Assembly: GCA_949592205.1 (NCBI GenBank)
Contig: CATIUR010000003.1
Coordinates: 163,111,759-163,175,758, forward strand
Direction: 5' to 3'
DNA length: 64,000 nt
Source: Helichrysum umbraculigerum
Taxonomy: Eukaryota; Streptophyta; Magnoliopsida; Asterales; Asteraceae
The translations under genes and the position numbers were made by a program. Every line of letters starts with the position of its first letter. The stretch's first letter is position 1. Below the pieces are notes generated by a model. The model saw only the letters and a program-made list of their open reading frames with translations, ran no database searches and was not told the origin of the DNA. Positions 24,487-36,170 of the stretch are shown here, one piece after another.

Positions 24487-24925
24487 CGACATGAGTTTTC
24501 TCTCTAGCTTCAATCGAAAAGTTGTATGCATCTTCCATTTCTCAACGCATTTCGTTATACGATTTTATTGGAGGCCGTTTAAGGATTTGAGGCCCGTGTG
24601 GTTTCAACTTGCAACACACTGACCCGTAAATATATATAAGCACTCTTTGTATTCACGAACATTAGTTTATAGAATTTTTAATAAACAAAAAGCTAGGCTT
24701 CCGAGCTACATAATCAATTTTCAAGATATTAATAAAATATCCAGCAGAATTTCCAAACGGCTTTTGCTATGTTTTTTAGCATCACAAAAATGTAAGCTCC
24801 ATTAAGGACAAATGATTTAGCACTTAGTGTGAACTAAAATCATACATACCTAGAGTAATCGATCAACATGGGTTTTTGTCCTAAAAAATCAAATGTTACG
24901 AAGGAATTAAACGAAAAAGATGCTG
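24487..24925. other. Spacer between solo LTR and ANTH fragment B
   Basis: No gene is visible. Part (ATTTTATTGGAGGC near 24564) resembles the flank at 52195 after ANTH fragment D, so it may be the displaced right flank of fragment C. Confidence 0.35.
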
Positions 24926-25805
24926 AAAAAGAAGAAGACTTCACAATCCAATTTCTAGTCTTTGATAATCTTCCATAAAGCGCATGAATACTGTACAAGT
25001 ATATGCAACCTCCGCTCGCGTTACCATTACAGATGTAGCTGAAAAGATCTCTACAATCCAGAACAAAATAGAAACACACAAATCATGTCTTTCAATTAGA
25101 ATGCAACATCCATTTGTTATAAAAATAATTAATAAAATTAATTTCAGGATCAAATACAATTGAACTAGTCAACCAACATAATGATCAAGATATAGACTTA
25201 TTGACGTATTAATTGAAAATTTTAAACTTACTTCTAACATGGCAGTCTTTTAATTTGGCGGACATTCGACGTGATTTGTAGATTTGACAATGGCAATGTC
25301 CAAATGCTTTCATCAAAAATCAAGAAACAAAAATTTAATATAATTATTAAACTATAAATTTAAAAATTAAATATATGAATTAAATTTGAACTTGCTATTT
25401 GATTAAAGTAATTGAACTTTTATTAGTTTATCAATTTTATTTCTCATTCATAAATTTGTGTAGTTATTGAATTTTGGGTTTGGTTAACTAGTGCTCTAAG
25501 GACATAAGCTAACAAGTTTTAATTAACTTAATATTTCTATAATTATCTAAAAAATATAATTAATATTATTAACAAAGTGAATTATTTCCATGTTTTGTTG
25601 ATTTTTAATTAAATGAGAAATTTGAGACTTCATTTAATACTTGTTAACTTGTACCCTTAAGGCACTAGTCAGCCAAACTCGTGTATTTATTATAAATGAA
25701 ATTCAAATCTGAAGAAGAAGAAGATGATGATGAGTATCCTGAAAATGGTTTCGTTGTTCTTCGTATTTCTTTCGTTTGATTTCAACAATAAAATTGCTCT
25801 TCCAC
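24926..25805 (-). pseudogene. ANTH exons 3 and 2 plus leader, copy B
   Basis: 24935-25055 matches ANTH exon 3 (SKTRNWIV and ATSVMVTRAEVAY are readable) but has an inserted block near 25000 (GTACAAGTAT) that breaks the frame. 25228-25312 matches exon 2 with a 5-base insertion (AATTT) near 25255. Exon 1 is missing. The leader block returns at 25690-25805 (GAAATTCAAATCTGAAGAAG). The DC1 pseudogene starts 1.3 kb downstream. Confidence 0.8.
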
Positions 25806-26163
25806 TACACACTAATTTCTGATTAGAGAATTACTATGATTATTTTAAAATTTTGATTTATAGTAGTTGAGTTATTTAACATTTATAGTTTTTTATTATT
25901 ATTTATATATTGACTAATAGATATGGTGCCTTTAAAGTCTTCAATTGTCGTCGTACGTGAATTAGTTAGTTCCCTAATTTGAAGCACCCAATTTTTTTAT
26001 ACAGTTATACATCAAAAAAATGTGGGTAAGTAGTGAAATGTAATCGTGCAATTCCGTTTAAGTATATATAATTTGGAAAAGGAAAGAAAACACATCAAAA
26101 GATAAGTAAACAAACAAAGAAAGAATATGTCTTTTGTTTATGAAGATGGAGTTTGTAGATTAT
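25806..26163. other. AT-rich spacer
   Basis: Nothing recognisable beyond sequence that probably continues the duplicated ANTH upstream region. Confidence 0.3.
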
Positions 26164-26172
26164 TAATTATTC

Positions 26173-26391
26173 GGGTTTTGCTAATGTGTGCCCCCATGGC
26201 ACACATTAAGGTGCAATTAATGAACTCGTAATTTCCATATATATCAGAATTTGTAATTAATATATGCATAAAAAATGTAATTATTAGATTGAATTAATGA
26301 GTATTTAATGCATATTCTGATATTTAAAGAAATTACGGGTTCATTAAATGCTCCTTAACGTGTGCCACGGGAGCACACGTTAGCAAAACCA
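26173..26391. mobile_element. 219-bp MITE with 9-bp TSD
   Basis: Terminal inverted repeats of about 60 bp: GGTTTTGCTAATGTGTGCC at the left pairs with the GTGTGCC...TTAGCAAAACC end. The direct repeat TAATTATTC is at 26164-26172 and 26392-26400. A 9-bp TSD suggests a Mutator-type MITE. It sits upstream of the DC1 pseudogene. Confidence 0.7.
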
Positions 26392-26400
26392 TAATTATTC

Positions 26401-27063
26401 TTTTCCATTTATTCCATGTAACTTACACATCTTTTCTTGCTAATGAAGATATGGGAAATTTTAACTTAGTAGGGATATTTAATAAAGTTGAAACTTTTAT
26501 AGATAATATAAATTGTAATTAATAAAGATGTATAATTGGAAATTAGTGAGTTTTATAAATAAATTTTGTGATATATTTAAAAAGTTCTAGTACATTTAAT
26601 AAAGCTTAATCATACGCATCATTATATGCTAAACTTCTCTTCATTAATTACAATCTTTGATGATAGAAAAATGATAGGGAGACCTAAATATATAAGACTA
26701 CATATATGCCTAAAGATATGATTGGTAGGTATTAAAAGTTGATTGGATAACATTAGGAGAGAGAGAAAAATCAACCAATCAGAAAATTAGGCCTAAATTT
26801 AGGTCTATGTAGGTAGGTCTCCGTAGCATTACTCTTGATGATAATATAGTAATCAATAAAATTAGTAGGAATAATACTTTACTTCTATTATTATCGATAT
26901 TCATGTACAGTAGTAAACAAAATCCATAAACTTTAGAAGGGAGACTTGAATGATTCCCAATATTTAATTCATACTTCTATTACATGTCATCTATATTTTT
27001 AGGTCAATTCGTTTATGTGCGAATTTCTAGTTCCCGTATTTTAATTCTGAAAAATAAAAAATA
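26401..27063 (+). other. Upstream region of the DC1 pseudogene, with a small MITE
   Basis: Contains a palindromic element at about 26677-26828 (GGGAGACCTA ... TAGGTCTCC) that may be a TA-inserting MITE. From about 26950 the sequence resembles the upstream region of the intact DC1 gene. Confidence 0.4.
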
Positions 27064-28215
27064 GTGTTTGAACATGAACACCCGCTGAATCTCATTGATA
27101 TGTTGTTAAAGCGTATAAACTATGAAGAAGAGAGCGACGAAGATGCCGACGAGAATGAGTATTTAGTTACAAAACAAGACTTCGGATGTAAATGTGATTG
27201 GTGTGGTGAACAAATTAATTGGTTTCATAGGTATTACTACAAGTGTGATCATTGTCACTATTCGATTCACAAGTTTTGTCAAGAGCTTCCGGCAACAATG
27301 GAATATTGCACTTCCCATGAAGCTCATACTCATACTCTATCTTATTCTATAAGAATAATTCTATTGGAGGTGCAGTGTGTGTTACACCTTTCATGATCAT
27401 CATGACCTATGTTATATCTGTTCTTGATGTTATTTTTCAGTTGACGGAATTGTGCTTCAAAATTGCTAAAAACTAATATCATCCATCACCCAAGTCACAT
27501 ACACCCACTTGTTTGCATCGCCAAAAACATTTTATGCGAGTGTGATGCATGTGGAAAGGAGCATAAAGGGGTATTTTATCGGTGTGCAATTACTTGTCCT
27601 AGGCCCTTTATCCATAATGAGTGTTTATTCCTACCGCAAAAGTTACAAATCTAACAAACCACAAATGATTTATTCTCCCATCCTCACCCACTCACCCTTG
27701 CTTATTCCTTTTCGATACTTGATCAGAAAAGTATATATTATCCCAATTGCAGGGTATGTGATGGTGAGTTCCGTAATCAGAATCTATGGATTTATAAATG
27801 TGATAGCTTCAGGTTCTATGCCCATTTAGATTGTGCAACATACAGAGACGAACCATTCATGTCCATCCTAACGGCTCCCGGTAAGTCTATTCAATACGTA
27901 TCTAATTTCATTAATGGAATTTTACTATTTTGTGGGTCATTTTTATGTTATGATTGAGTATTTATAATCTATATAGTGCTTCAATTCATAAATAGGTACG
28001 GGAAAACTCGTTAAAATTTATGAAGATGATGAGTATCCGAATCTTATTCACCTTCCATTTCCTGATGAAAGTTATAGCTTACTAAAACACTTGTATTATA
28101 AAGATAATGGATCAATGACGTCGTTAGAAACCAATCAGGTGATCCAGACACAAACACACATCAGTCATCAACATCCACTAATTCTAGTGGATGTTACGGG
28201 GCCAAACTCCTCTTC

Positions 28216-30301
28216 TGTAACACCCACTTTTTGGGTGTAGAAATTTTATAGTATTTTCCTAAGTTTTTAAATGATTATTTAATATAATAGGAAATAATAT
28301 TATTTGGTTTACTTGAAAATAATTGGAAAAGAGTTAAATGATTAATTGTGACAGATAAAATATTAATTGTTTTAAATTAATGAAGTTGACGGTAAAATAA
28401 AATAGTTGTTTCCGCAAATGGCTTTTAGGTTCCAGACAATAGATTTAGAAGGGGTATAATTTTATGTTGACTTAAATAGAAATTGGTGGGGATGACCGAC
28501 CCCATTTTTCACTCTCTACCAACTCTCTGCATGTTTTTTCTCTATTCAGCTAACACCCCAAACCTAAGAAATTAAGTGAAAGATCAAATTGAAATCAACA
28601 ATTGAAGCTGTGATTTTAGTTCATACATCCTATCACCATCATCATCACTATGTGCTTCAATTAAGTGTAAGTATTATGTGCTTATTATGTTCATGCAACG
28701 ATTTTCATAAAAGTGGGTAAAACATAAAATAAAAAAATTGATACTTGAATAGATGATATATGATGCTTGTTGTTGTTGTTTAGTGTTAGTTAATGATTAT
28801 AAGTTGTTAATAAGTCTTGTTACTTGATGTTCTTCAAGCTTAAATTGGGTATTATGGTTAGGGTTTATGAAATACATGGGTATTAGCGAACGGAAGTGTT
28901 ATTTGAGGTCATATGAGTTATATGATGTCTGTGGTTGTTATTGGTGTTAAATTAATGCATTTGATTGAGTATTGAATCTGAGTTTTGTGTTATTTGGGTT
29001 TGAATCGGGTTGAGCTGGTGCAATAAAGTGCAGGTCGTTTTAAACGTTCAAACGCGATCCCAAAAATCATTTCCGGATCGCGTTAGACAATTGAAATTGG
29101 TCACAATCGGATTTTGGCCTTGGTAACGCGATTCCAGTCCCTGTGTCCGGATCGCGTTCGCAAGTGCAATTCGGTTACAGGAAATTTTGAACTATGAAAC
29201 GCAATCCTAAACCTTGAACCCGGATCGTGTTAACATGTGGTTTTCGATAACATAATGGTTTTCTTCTTTGGAACGCGATCCCACCTTCCTTGCCCGGATC
29301 GCGTTTGTCAGTTTAAAATGAATGAATTTGATAACGTGTGACTTGTACACTTGCGTTATTTAAATAGCATTGGAAGTATGTTATGTGCTCATATTTGACA
29401 TTATATACTTGGATAGACTATAATTATTTATAAATGGGATACTAATTTGGGTTTTTGGTTGTGTTCTCAGATAAACCGAAGACTCAGTGATATTAGACTA
29501 CTGAGTTAAGAGACTGGGAATTTTGGTGAGTGGAATTGTAATCCTCGGTTTAACTTAATTGGAACAGGTTTGGTTACAACGGATAAACATAATGGTTATT
29601 GGTTATAGACTGTTTAGTCATTTGGGTTATAATTATTGTTGATTGGTAGTTTATATTCCATGATGGCATGACGATTATGCATTATGTAATTCTTGGCCAT
29701 TGGGCATTTGTGATTATTCAGAGGTCAACATTGGTGGGGCTTGTTTGTTATTGTTTGGCCGGCAGGGTTTCCGATACACATAGTTGATGGATGAACCTAT
29801 GTAGGTGAAGATAGCATCAAGCTATCGGTAAATCACTGTTATGGCCGGCAGTGGTCTAAGGGTTCTTTGAATGGCTATTCAGGAACCGCCGATCCTCTTT
29901 GACGTTATGTGTTTATGTTATTTGTTGTAAGATTTGTTATTGCTAGGTTGAACTGTCGGTTACAGTTTCATTCACTTAGCTGTGAGCTAATCCCACCATT
30001 TTAACATTTTGCAAATTTTGGTTAGATGACGGGCAGGGCTAAGGAAACTGAATGAGATGTTTGACTACTACTGCTTCTACTCTGATGTTTTGATAATCTT
30101 ATGTTTCGGCAAAATATATAACACTCGGTCTTTTGTATATGTTTATGTAAAATCTTAAACTTATAAATTGTAACATTTGAAAACTAGAACATTTGTACTA
30201 GTATATATGATATATAGTATATATGATGGAAAATATTTTGGGGACGTGCGCTTCCGGTGTTTGAAATATAAAATATGTTTAGAAAATTATGGGGTGTTAT
30301 A
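28216..30301 (+). mobile_element. Solo LTR, family 1 (2.09 kb), inside the DC1 pseudogene
   Basis: Starts TGTAACACCC and ends GGGGTGTTATA, with a perfect 5-bp TSD TCTTC (28211-28215, 30302-30306). It shares ends, internal blocks and the palindrome array with the minus-strand copy at 16761-18484. No internal retrotransposon genes remain. Confidence 0.85.
29051..29306. repeat. 73-74-bp tandem array with palindromic cores, 4 units (in LTR)
   Basis: AACGCGATCC or one-base variants begin at 29051, 29125, 29198 and 29272 (spacing 74, 73, 74), each followed by GGATCGCGTT or a variant. The third unit is the most diverged (AACGCAATCC, GGATCGTGTT). Confidence 0.8.
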
Positions 30302-31552
30302 TCTTCGAACGTAAAAAATGTATTGTATCATAACCCAATAAAAAAGATTCAAGTTCTATGCGATGGATGTTTGAGACCAATTATGAGTCCGCCGTTTTAC
30401 ATGTGCGCCAACGAGGATGAGCATTGCAACTTTGTACTCCATGAGTGGTGCACCCGACTTCCTGCCCAACTTAATGGCCACCCGGGTCACCCTCAACATC
30501 CCCTCATTTACTATCCGAAAATCCCTTATAGTGAAATCCCTTACAGTGAAATCCCTTACAGTCTTCTTGGTGTTTTCGAATGTGCCATTTGCCATTTACC
30601 CTGCAATGGATTCGTCTACTGTTGTGTCGAATGTGAAAACCATGTTGATGTTTGTTGTGCATTCATACCTGAAAAAGTCACTCACAATGTTCACCCAAAT
30701 CACCTCCTTTCAAGAGTTGTGAGTACATATTCCTATAACAATGACGTATGTCGTTTGTGTAAAAAGCCTGCATTTTTTGATAAGTTTGTATTCAGTTGTA
30801 AAGATTGCGATGTTTATCTACATAACAAGTGTGCTTTGTTCTTGAGCGAGACAATTAGACACAAGTATGACAAGCACCCAATGAAGCTGAGATACTTTCC
30901 AATTGAGAACCATAAGGGTGATTACTTTTGTGAAATTTGTGAGGATACTTTTGATCCTTATAAATCCTTCTATCATTGTCATGAATGTGTTCAATCTATT
31001 CATTCAGCTTGTGCTCCATCGATACCTCAGTCATAAACATGTTTACCTCCCTCCCTTTCGAGTTTCCATGTTAATAGGTTTGTGAATATAAAGTTTGGGG
31101 GAATTCATAACGTCGCTGACATTCACCAACACCCTCTTTCATTTGTTCAAGGAAATCAAAGTGATGGTAAATGTGATATTTGTCGCAGGGAAATGCAGTA
31201 CACGACGATACTTAAATGACTACAATGTAAGTTTGCAATTCATCACGACTGTTATTGGTTTTGGTTTCTGTGAGTGAGGAAGGAGATTTAAGAGAGAAGA
31301 GAGAGAAGCAAATAAGGAAGTGATAAGTGTCCTTCACCATTTTTTCACCTTCTTAATATCTCCACCCTCTTCGATTCTCCACCCTTTTTATTTATCTACT
31401 TTTAAAAAAAAAATAAAAAATTTCGTGTTTTATTTTTATTATTATTACTTTTTATATTAAATTTTTTCCATATTAAATTTTTTTGCTTTTTAAATTATTA
31501 TTATTTTTCCTTTTTTTAAAGTTCTTATTGTCGAATATATATATATATATAT

Positions 31553-32105
31553 AGAGGAGGGATCAAGAGGGAAGTAATTTTTTGGAGGAAGTAGGGAAGT
31601 GTAATATTCATCACGAAGCATCTTAAATTTGTCAATACAAATATCAAAGATAGAATTAATTTTACTCATATATAGTAATCAAAATCAATGTTATAAAGAA
31701 TATATTAACATATGAAAGTCAATTTTAAGTCATAACATTAGTTTATGAATAAATATTTAATAAAACGTTAATATTCATCGTGGTGAATATTAATTTAACA
31801 TTCATCACGATGAATGTTAAAAAGTAACATTAATTTTATTTTAACATTCATCGTGATGAAAGTTAAGTTAACATTCACCACGACGAATATTAACGATTTG
31901 GGATATAAAATTCATCAACTGATGTTATAGCCTACAAAAAGAATTTATCATGGAAACTTAACCTTCATAACATCCATTCTGATTAACATTTATTAAATTT
32001 CACTTTTGAATTTTCGAAAAATGTATTAACGAAGTTAAGATGCTTCATAATGAATATTACACTTCCCTACTTCCCCCCAAAAAAGTGCTTCCCCCTGGAT
32101 CCTCC

Positions 32106-32110
<5 letters not shown>
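31553..32110. mobile_element. Foldback element with AT-rich target
   Basis: The ends are about 80-bp inverted repeats: AGAGGAGGGATCAAGAGG ... GGGAAGTGTAATATTCAT at the left, and the reverse with ATGAATATTACACTTCCC at 32050-32067 on the right. The middle has several palindromic AACATTCATCGTGATGAA variants. It sits in a (TA)n stretch. Confidence 0.65.
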
Positions 32111-32153
<43 letters not shown>

Positions 32154-32333
32154 TAGTGCTAAAACCCGTCCGTTGGACGGCAGTTTAATACATGTGGATG
32201 AACTCAATCAGTTGACACTCACCCACATGAGTGTACAGCAATGAACTCAATCAGTTGACACTCACCCACATGAGTGTACAGCAACAACCGCATAAACCAT
32301 TAATATGAAAAAGTGCTTCCCCCTGGATCCTCC

Positions 32334-32381
<48 letters not shown>

Positions 32382-32493
32382 TAGTGCTAAAACCCGTCCG
32401 TTGGACGGCAGTTTAATACATGTGGATGAACTCAATCAGTTGACACTCACCCACATGAGTGTACAGCAACAACCGCATAAACCATTAATATGT
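32079..32493. repeat. Tandem duplication of Helitron 3' end plus target flank
   Basis: The block from AAAAAAGTGCTTCCCCC through an (AT)n run, ACTAGTGCTAAAACCCG and CATAAACCATTAATATG occurs twice in a row. Within the first copy, a segment of about 45 bp (AATGAACTCAATCAGTTGAC...) is itself doubled. (AT)n lengths differ between copies. Confidence 0.8.
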
Positions 32494-35400
32494 TAGTTGT
32501 TACCTGTAACAAAAAATGGTATCAATTAAGGGAAAAAAAGTTATAGACTTTATAAAGAAACAATAGAATTTATCCAGAAAGGTCCATAGTGTGGAAAAGG
32601 TACAAAAGAACAAATACATGATATTAAGTAAGACGAAAAAGACAGGGATTGTAAGATCCCTACAAACCCTGTAATATTTCCTTAACGATGACATTGGTTG
32701 TTCGGTTGGTAAGCTTGGCATCTCTATCTTATATCAGCACTTTCAATCCACCACGACTCTTAACACGTGACAATGCAACATATAACTGACCATGACTAAA
32801 GACCGTTTTTTTCAAAAACAATCCCACGTGTGATAACGTTTGACCTTGACTTTTGTTGTTAGGCATTGCGAAACAAATAGCTAATGGAAACTGTCTCCTT
32901 TAGAATTTGAACGGAATTCTGCTATCAGTTGGGCTTAGACGCATTCGGTGAATGAGGGTGATGCTGCCGACATTTGTTCCCGATAATACTTTTGCCTCAA
33001 TGAAACGTTCTCCTAGTTTACGTATTTGTAACCGAGTGCCATTGCATAAACCAGCCGTTTGATCTATGTTCCTTAGAAGCATCACTGGAACATCTTTCTT
33101 AAGGACTAATCTGTTCTTAGGAATGCCGGATGCTTTGACACTGTTTAGGTAATCAGGTGTGTAGAATTCCTGATTGACATATGGTCCCAAATCAGATGGA
33201 CAAATGCTGTCTGCACTGAGATAAATCTTCTCCTCCCCATCAATCTTATCTAGCATATGATCGTTTATTAGATCAACAAATGTTACCTTGCAACATCATA
33301 GGTGAACCGATCAATATATAATATATTTAATGTTGTAATTATTTAATAGAAAACAAATGTTACCTTGCAACATCAACTAAAGTATGAAACCAAAGGTTCC
33401 CTGCAGCAGCAACAACAATCATACGATACAACCTTAAGATGAAATCTAGCTAACTTGACTGAACTACTTATAGAATCACAAGATTGCGTGCATAAAAGTG
33501 GCTGTACTAATTGAACCAATTATCTTCTTGATTTGTAACACAAACATGATAAAACTATGCACACGTCTAAGGAATATGAATACGGATATTACCCATTAAG
33601 AACATACACAAATAAAATATTTAAGGAAAAAATGGGCAGAGTTAACCAAAACCTTTGCAGCTTGAAGTTCACGATTATTTGGGTAGATATATTCCTCGTA
33701 GAGTGGTAGGACAACAGAAAAATGCAAAGCATCAGCAAACACATAATGATATTTAGCGATCAAAATGAAATGATCATATTATCAAGCTTTCAAATTACAA
33801 TTATTCATCATCAGTTGTACTGCAGTTAATTTGTACATGATACTAATCTAATTAAATAGCCAAAGAAATTCATAAATGATAGCATAAAGCAAAATCTTAT
33901 CATCAGCGAGTTGTGAAAGTATTTGATAAAAGATCAAATATGATTAAACAAAAAGAATTACCATTTGGATTTAAGAAGAAATTCAAGTTGGTGATAACTA
34001 TTAAGCAGCCTGAACGTTATCTTCCTAATACACAAGTGTGGAACACCATGAATGAGTGTTATCCCTTTTACACTACACCCAGTCATGGACAAGAAAACAA
34101 AGTGAATTATCAGTAGGAACGATAACTAATGTAAAAGTTTCATTGAGTATAGAAATATCGGTAAAACTTGATAGAAAAACTTCTACCAAATTAGCATAAT
34201 TTTTTTATTAGCATACACTTGGGCCCTAGCTTTGTGATATAATAACTTGCAGTAGCAAAATTTTCACACCAATTCTTATTCAAAGTTATATACCATTTTG
34301 CCACATTTAGTATGGAGCCTCTTACATCAAAATTGCACAAAAAATGCATCTCAATTCTCAACCAATTTTCAAATTCAGGCTGCTGCTCCATGAATTCGTG
34401 TAAAGTTTTTATAACGCAGCTGCTTTTAACAAACACCTCCTATCATTTACATTAAAAGGTCATATCCAACCCCATAAAAGCCTTATACCTTTGATTTGTG
34501 GTCTCGTATTCAAGTTCATGAAGTAGCAACAAAAATATATCATTCGCACAATTATCTAAACATATAAAAGGAATGTATTATTAGCTATTAGGTAACATGG
34601 GAAGTAATCAGTTACCAATCATAGCATTTATAATATTTAACTACCACACTTGTAAAGGAACCTTTACGATGAGTAAACTATAAAGTTCATCATATACCTG
34701 TCATTTTATTCAGCATGATTCAAGCCACATGTATTGTTTATAAATGAAAAATATGTAAATGCAAGCTAATAATCATAACTTTATCAAGCAAAATATAGAT
34801 TTGGGGAGACACCTGAATATTATAATTGTGCACTTGCCACTATCATATTAAGAACTCTAACAATTTCACCTCATTCTCAAACTTCTATGCATTCTCACCC
34901 ATTTCATCGAACACCTTCAAGGCAATCCCCAAGCCAACAGTTACACTCTACATTTCTTTAGTAACTCATAATCAAACAATGACACAGACATAATTATAAA
35001 CAAAAATTGCTTGTGCGTAAATTTGTATACCTTTTATTCATCTTTATCAATTCTGCTTAACAGTTGCTTGATCAAAACCACAAAATACTTTCATCTTGCA
35101 CTGCACAAGAAACAACGATATAAATATCCAATTATCAATAATGAATTGTTATGAATATTAAAAAAGTAAATGGGAAGGATTGTTGAAACATAGGTATAGA
35201 AATCTATGGCAAAGTTTTGATTGAATTCAGAATTTTAACATGGCTAAATGGCTTGATGATGAATAACAGATAGATTTTGGAAAAGTCTGGCTCATTTATT
35301 CTTAAAAACGAATTAACCTTGATTGATTACGTTTTTCAATCACTTCCTAAGATAATAACATGATAAAAGTTGAGTTTTGAAAAAATTAGGCCACTTTGAA

Positions 35401-35837
35401 TTTGACGTAAGGGAGTTACGTACATAAAGTTATGGGGCATGATATGGAAACAGTTGACTATTCTACCCATTAACAAATTGCCCCTAATTTTGGAAGATAT
35501 GTGAAAATTGAATCGGAAGTTGCAAGAGATTATGTGGGATTATAGTAATTGGGAGCTTTAAATTAATGGTGTAAATGATATGCTAAAAATCAGGGGTTGC
35601 AGGTTTGAAAAATGGGGTTTTGAATTTTGAAAGTAAAATATAACGCGGGCAGGAATGTAAAAGGTCAGAGTTAACGCCACGCCTAGTCAGCATAAGGGAG
35701 GGGTGGATGACGTGGCGCAAAATGGACTGGAAAAAATGTGAAGCTGACAAATAAGAATTTTGGGGATGTGGCAGTAGCTGATTGGAGCCACGTAAGCAGA
35801 ATTAGGGTGGTATTAACTCCAGTTTTGTTAATTAATA

Positions 35838-35840
<3 letters not shown>
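32381..35840 (-). mobile_element. Helitron with remnant helicase
   Basis: On the minus strand the 5' end is TCTTATTAATTAACAAAAC (TC at 35840). The 3' end is a GC-rich hairpin CCGTCCAACGGACGGG followed by TTTTAGCACTAG and a T (32381-32384 = CTAG). TC...CTRR with a subterminal hairpin and insertion between A and T is the Helitron signature. A second CTAG end lies at 32153-32156. Inside is the C-terminal part of a Helitron helicase. The rest (33300-35700) has frames I cannot identify. Confidence 0.65.
32729..33256 (-). pseudogene. Helitron PIF1-like helicase, C-terminal part
   Basis: The frame reads SADSICPSDLGPYVNQEFY, LKKDVPVMLLRNIDQTAGLC, NGTRL, then, after a TAA in place of a codon, RRQFPLAICFAMPNNKSQGQ, TLSHVGLFL, FSHGQLYVALSRV and LKVLI. 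This is the conserved C-terminus of plant Helitron helicases (5'-3' SF1 helicase fused to the Rep domain in intact elements). The Walker motifs and the Rep region are missing, so it is a dead remnant. One in-frame stop is visible near 32900. Confidence 0.85.
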
Positions 35841-35873
<33 letters not shown>

Positions 35874-36008
35874 CGTTTTTTGTGTTTTTTTAAGTTCTTA
35901 TCAATGGATAAAAAAAGTGAAGAAATGAGGAGGACACTTATCACCTCCTCATTGGCTTCTCTCCCTTTCTTCATTTTTACTCCTTCTCCCGGGAACCTCA
36001 CCCGTTGT

Positions 36009-36128
36009 TTTTATATGCACGCATGACTATCTTGTAATAGGTAATTAGCCCATTAATATTATTATTGCAGTAGCTTTGTGATTAAAAAAGTCACGTGCAT
36101 TAATTAAGTTGTTGTTGCAATGAAATTA

Positions 36129-36166
<38 letters not shown>

Positions 36167-36170
36167 GTTA
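36009..36170 (+). other. Displaced 3' flank of the DC1 pseudogene
   Basis: 36019-36170 (CATGACTATCTTGTAATAGG, GTTGTTGTTGCAATGA, (ATT)n) matches the 3' flank of the intact DC1 gene (20940-21110). About 4.76 kb of nested transposon DNA now separates it from the pseudogene's last coding block. Confidence 0.75.

Larger units (their letters stand above)
27064..31262 (+). pseudogene. Decayed DC1 domain gene, paralogue of the 18.9-kb gene
   Basis: Exon 1 (27064-27880), intron (27881-27995) and exon 2 (27996-28215 plus 30302-31262) align block by block with the intact DC1 gene, including the CCCG|GT donor and AATAG|GTACGG acceptor. Lesions in order: the start ATG is GTG; exon 1 loses frame from about 27325 and again later, with several stops; a 2,086-bp solo LTR interrupts exon 2 with TCTTC duplicated; GAA has become TAA after SIPQS (31034-31036); the last module is degraded and cut off by a nested transposon block. 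Exon 2 around the LTR insertion remains open and would be in frame if the insertion were absent. It also has a three-copy IPYSE expansion (30525-30560) not seen in the intact gene. It cannot make the full protein. Confidence 0.88.
31272..36008. mobile_element. TIR element that hosts a foldback and a Helitron
   Basis: The left arm (31272-31335: GAGTGAGGAAGGAG ... GTGATAAGTGTCCTT) is the inverse of the right arm (35924-36006: AGGACACTTATCACCTCC ... CTCACCC). Without the nested insertions the host would be only about 0.45 kb, a MITE-sized element. It lies at the 3' end of the DC1 pseudogene and separates it from its own 3' flank at 36019. TSD not resolved. Confidence 0.6.

Noticed and set aside
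24195..24531. Open frames with long Ile-Tyr runs (also 32050-32496)
   Set aside because: They are translations of (AT)n microsatellites.
28216..30301. A complete LTR retrotransposon
   Set aside because: No second LTR, primer-binding site, gag or pol; a 5-bp TSD directly flanks the single LTR.
34191..34436. 81-codon minus-strand ORF in the Helitron
   Set aside because: No recognisable motif and no splice context linking it to the helicase remnant.
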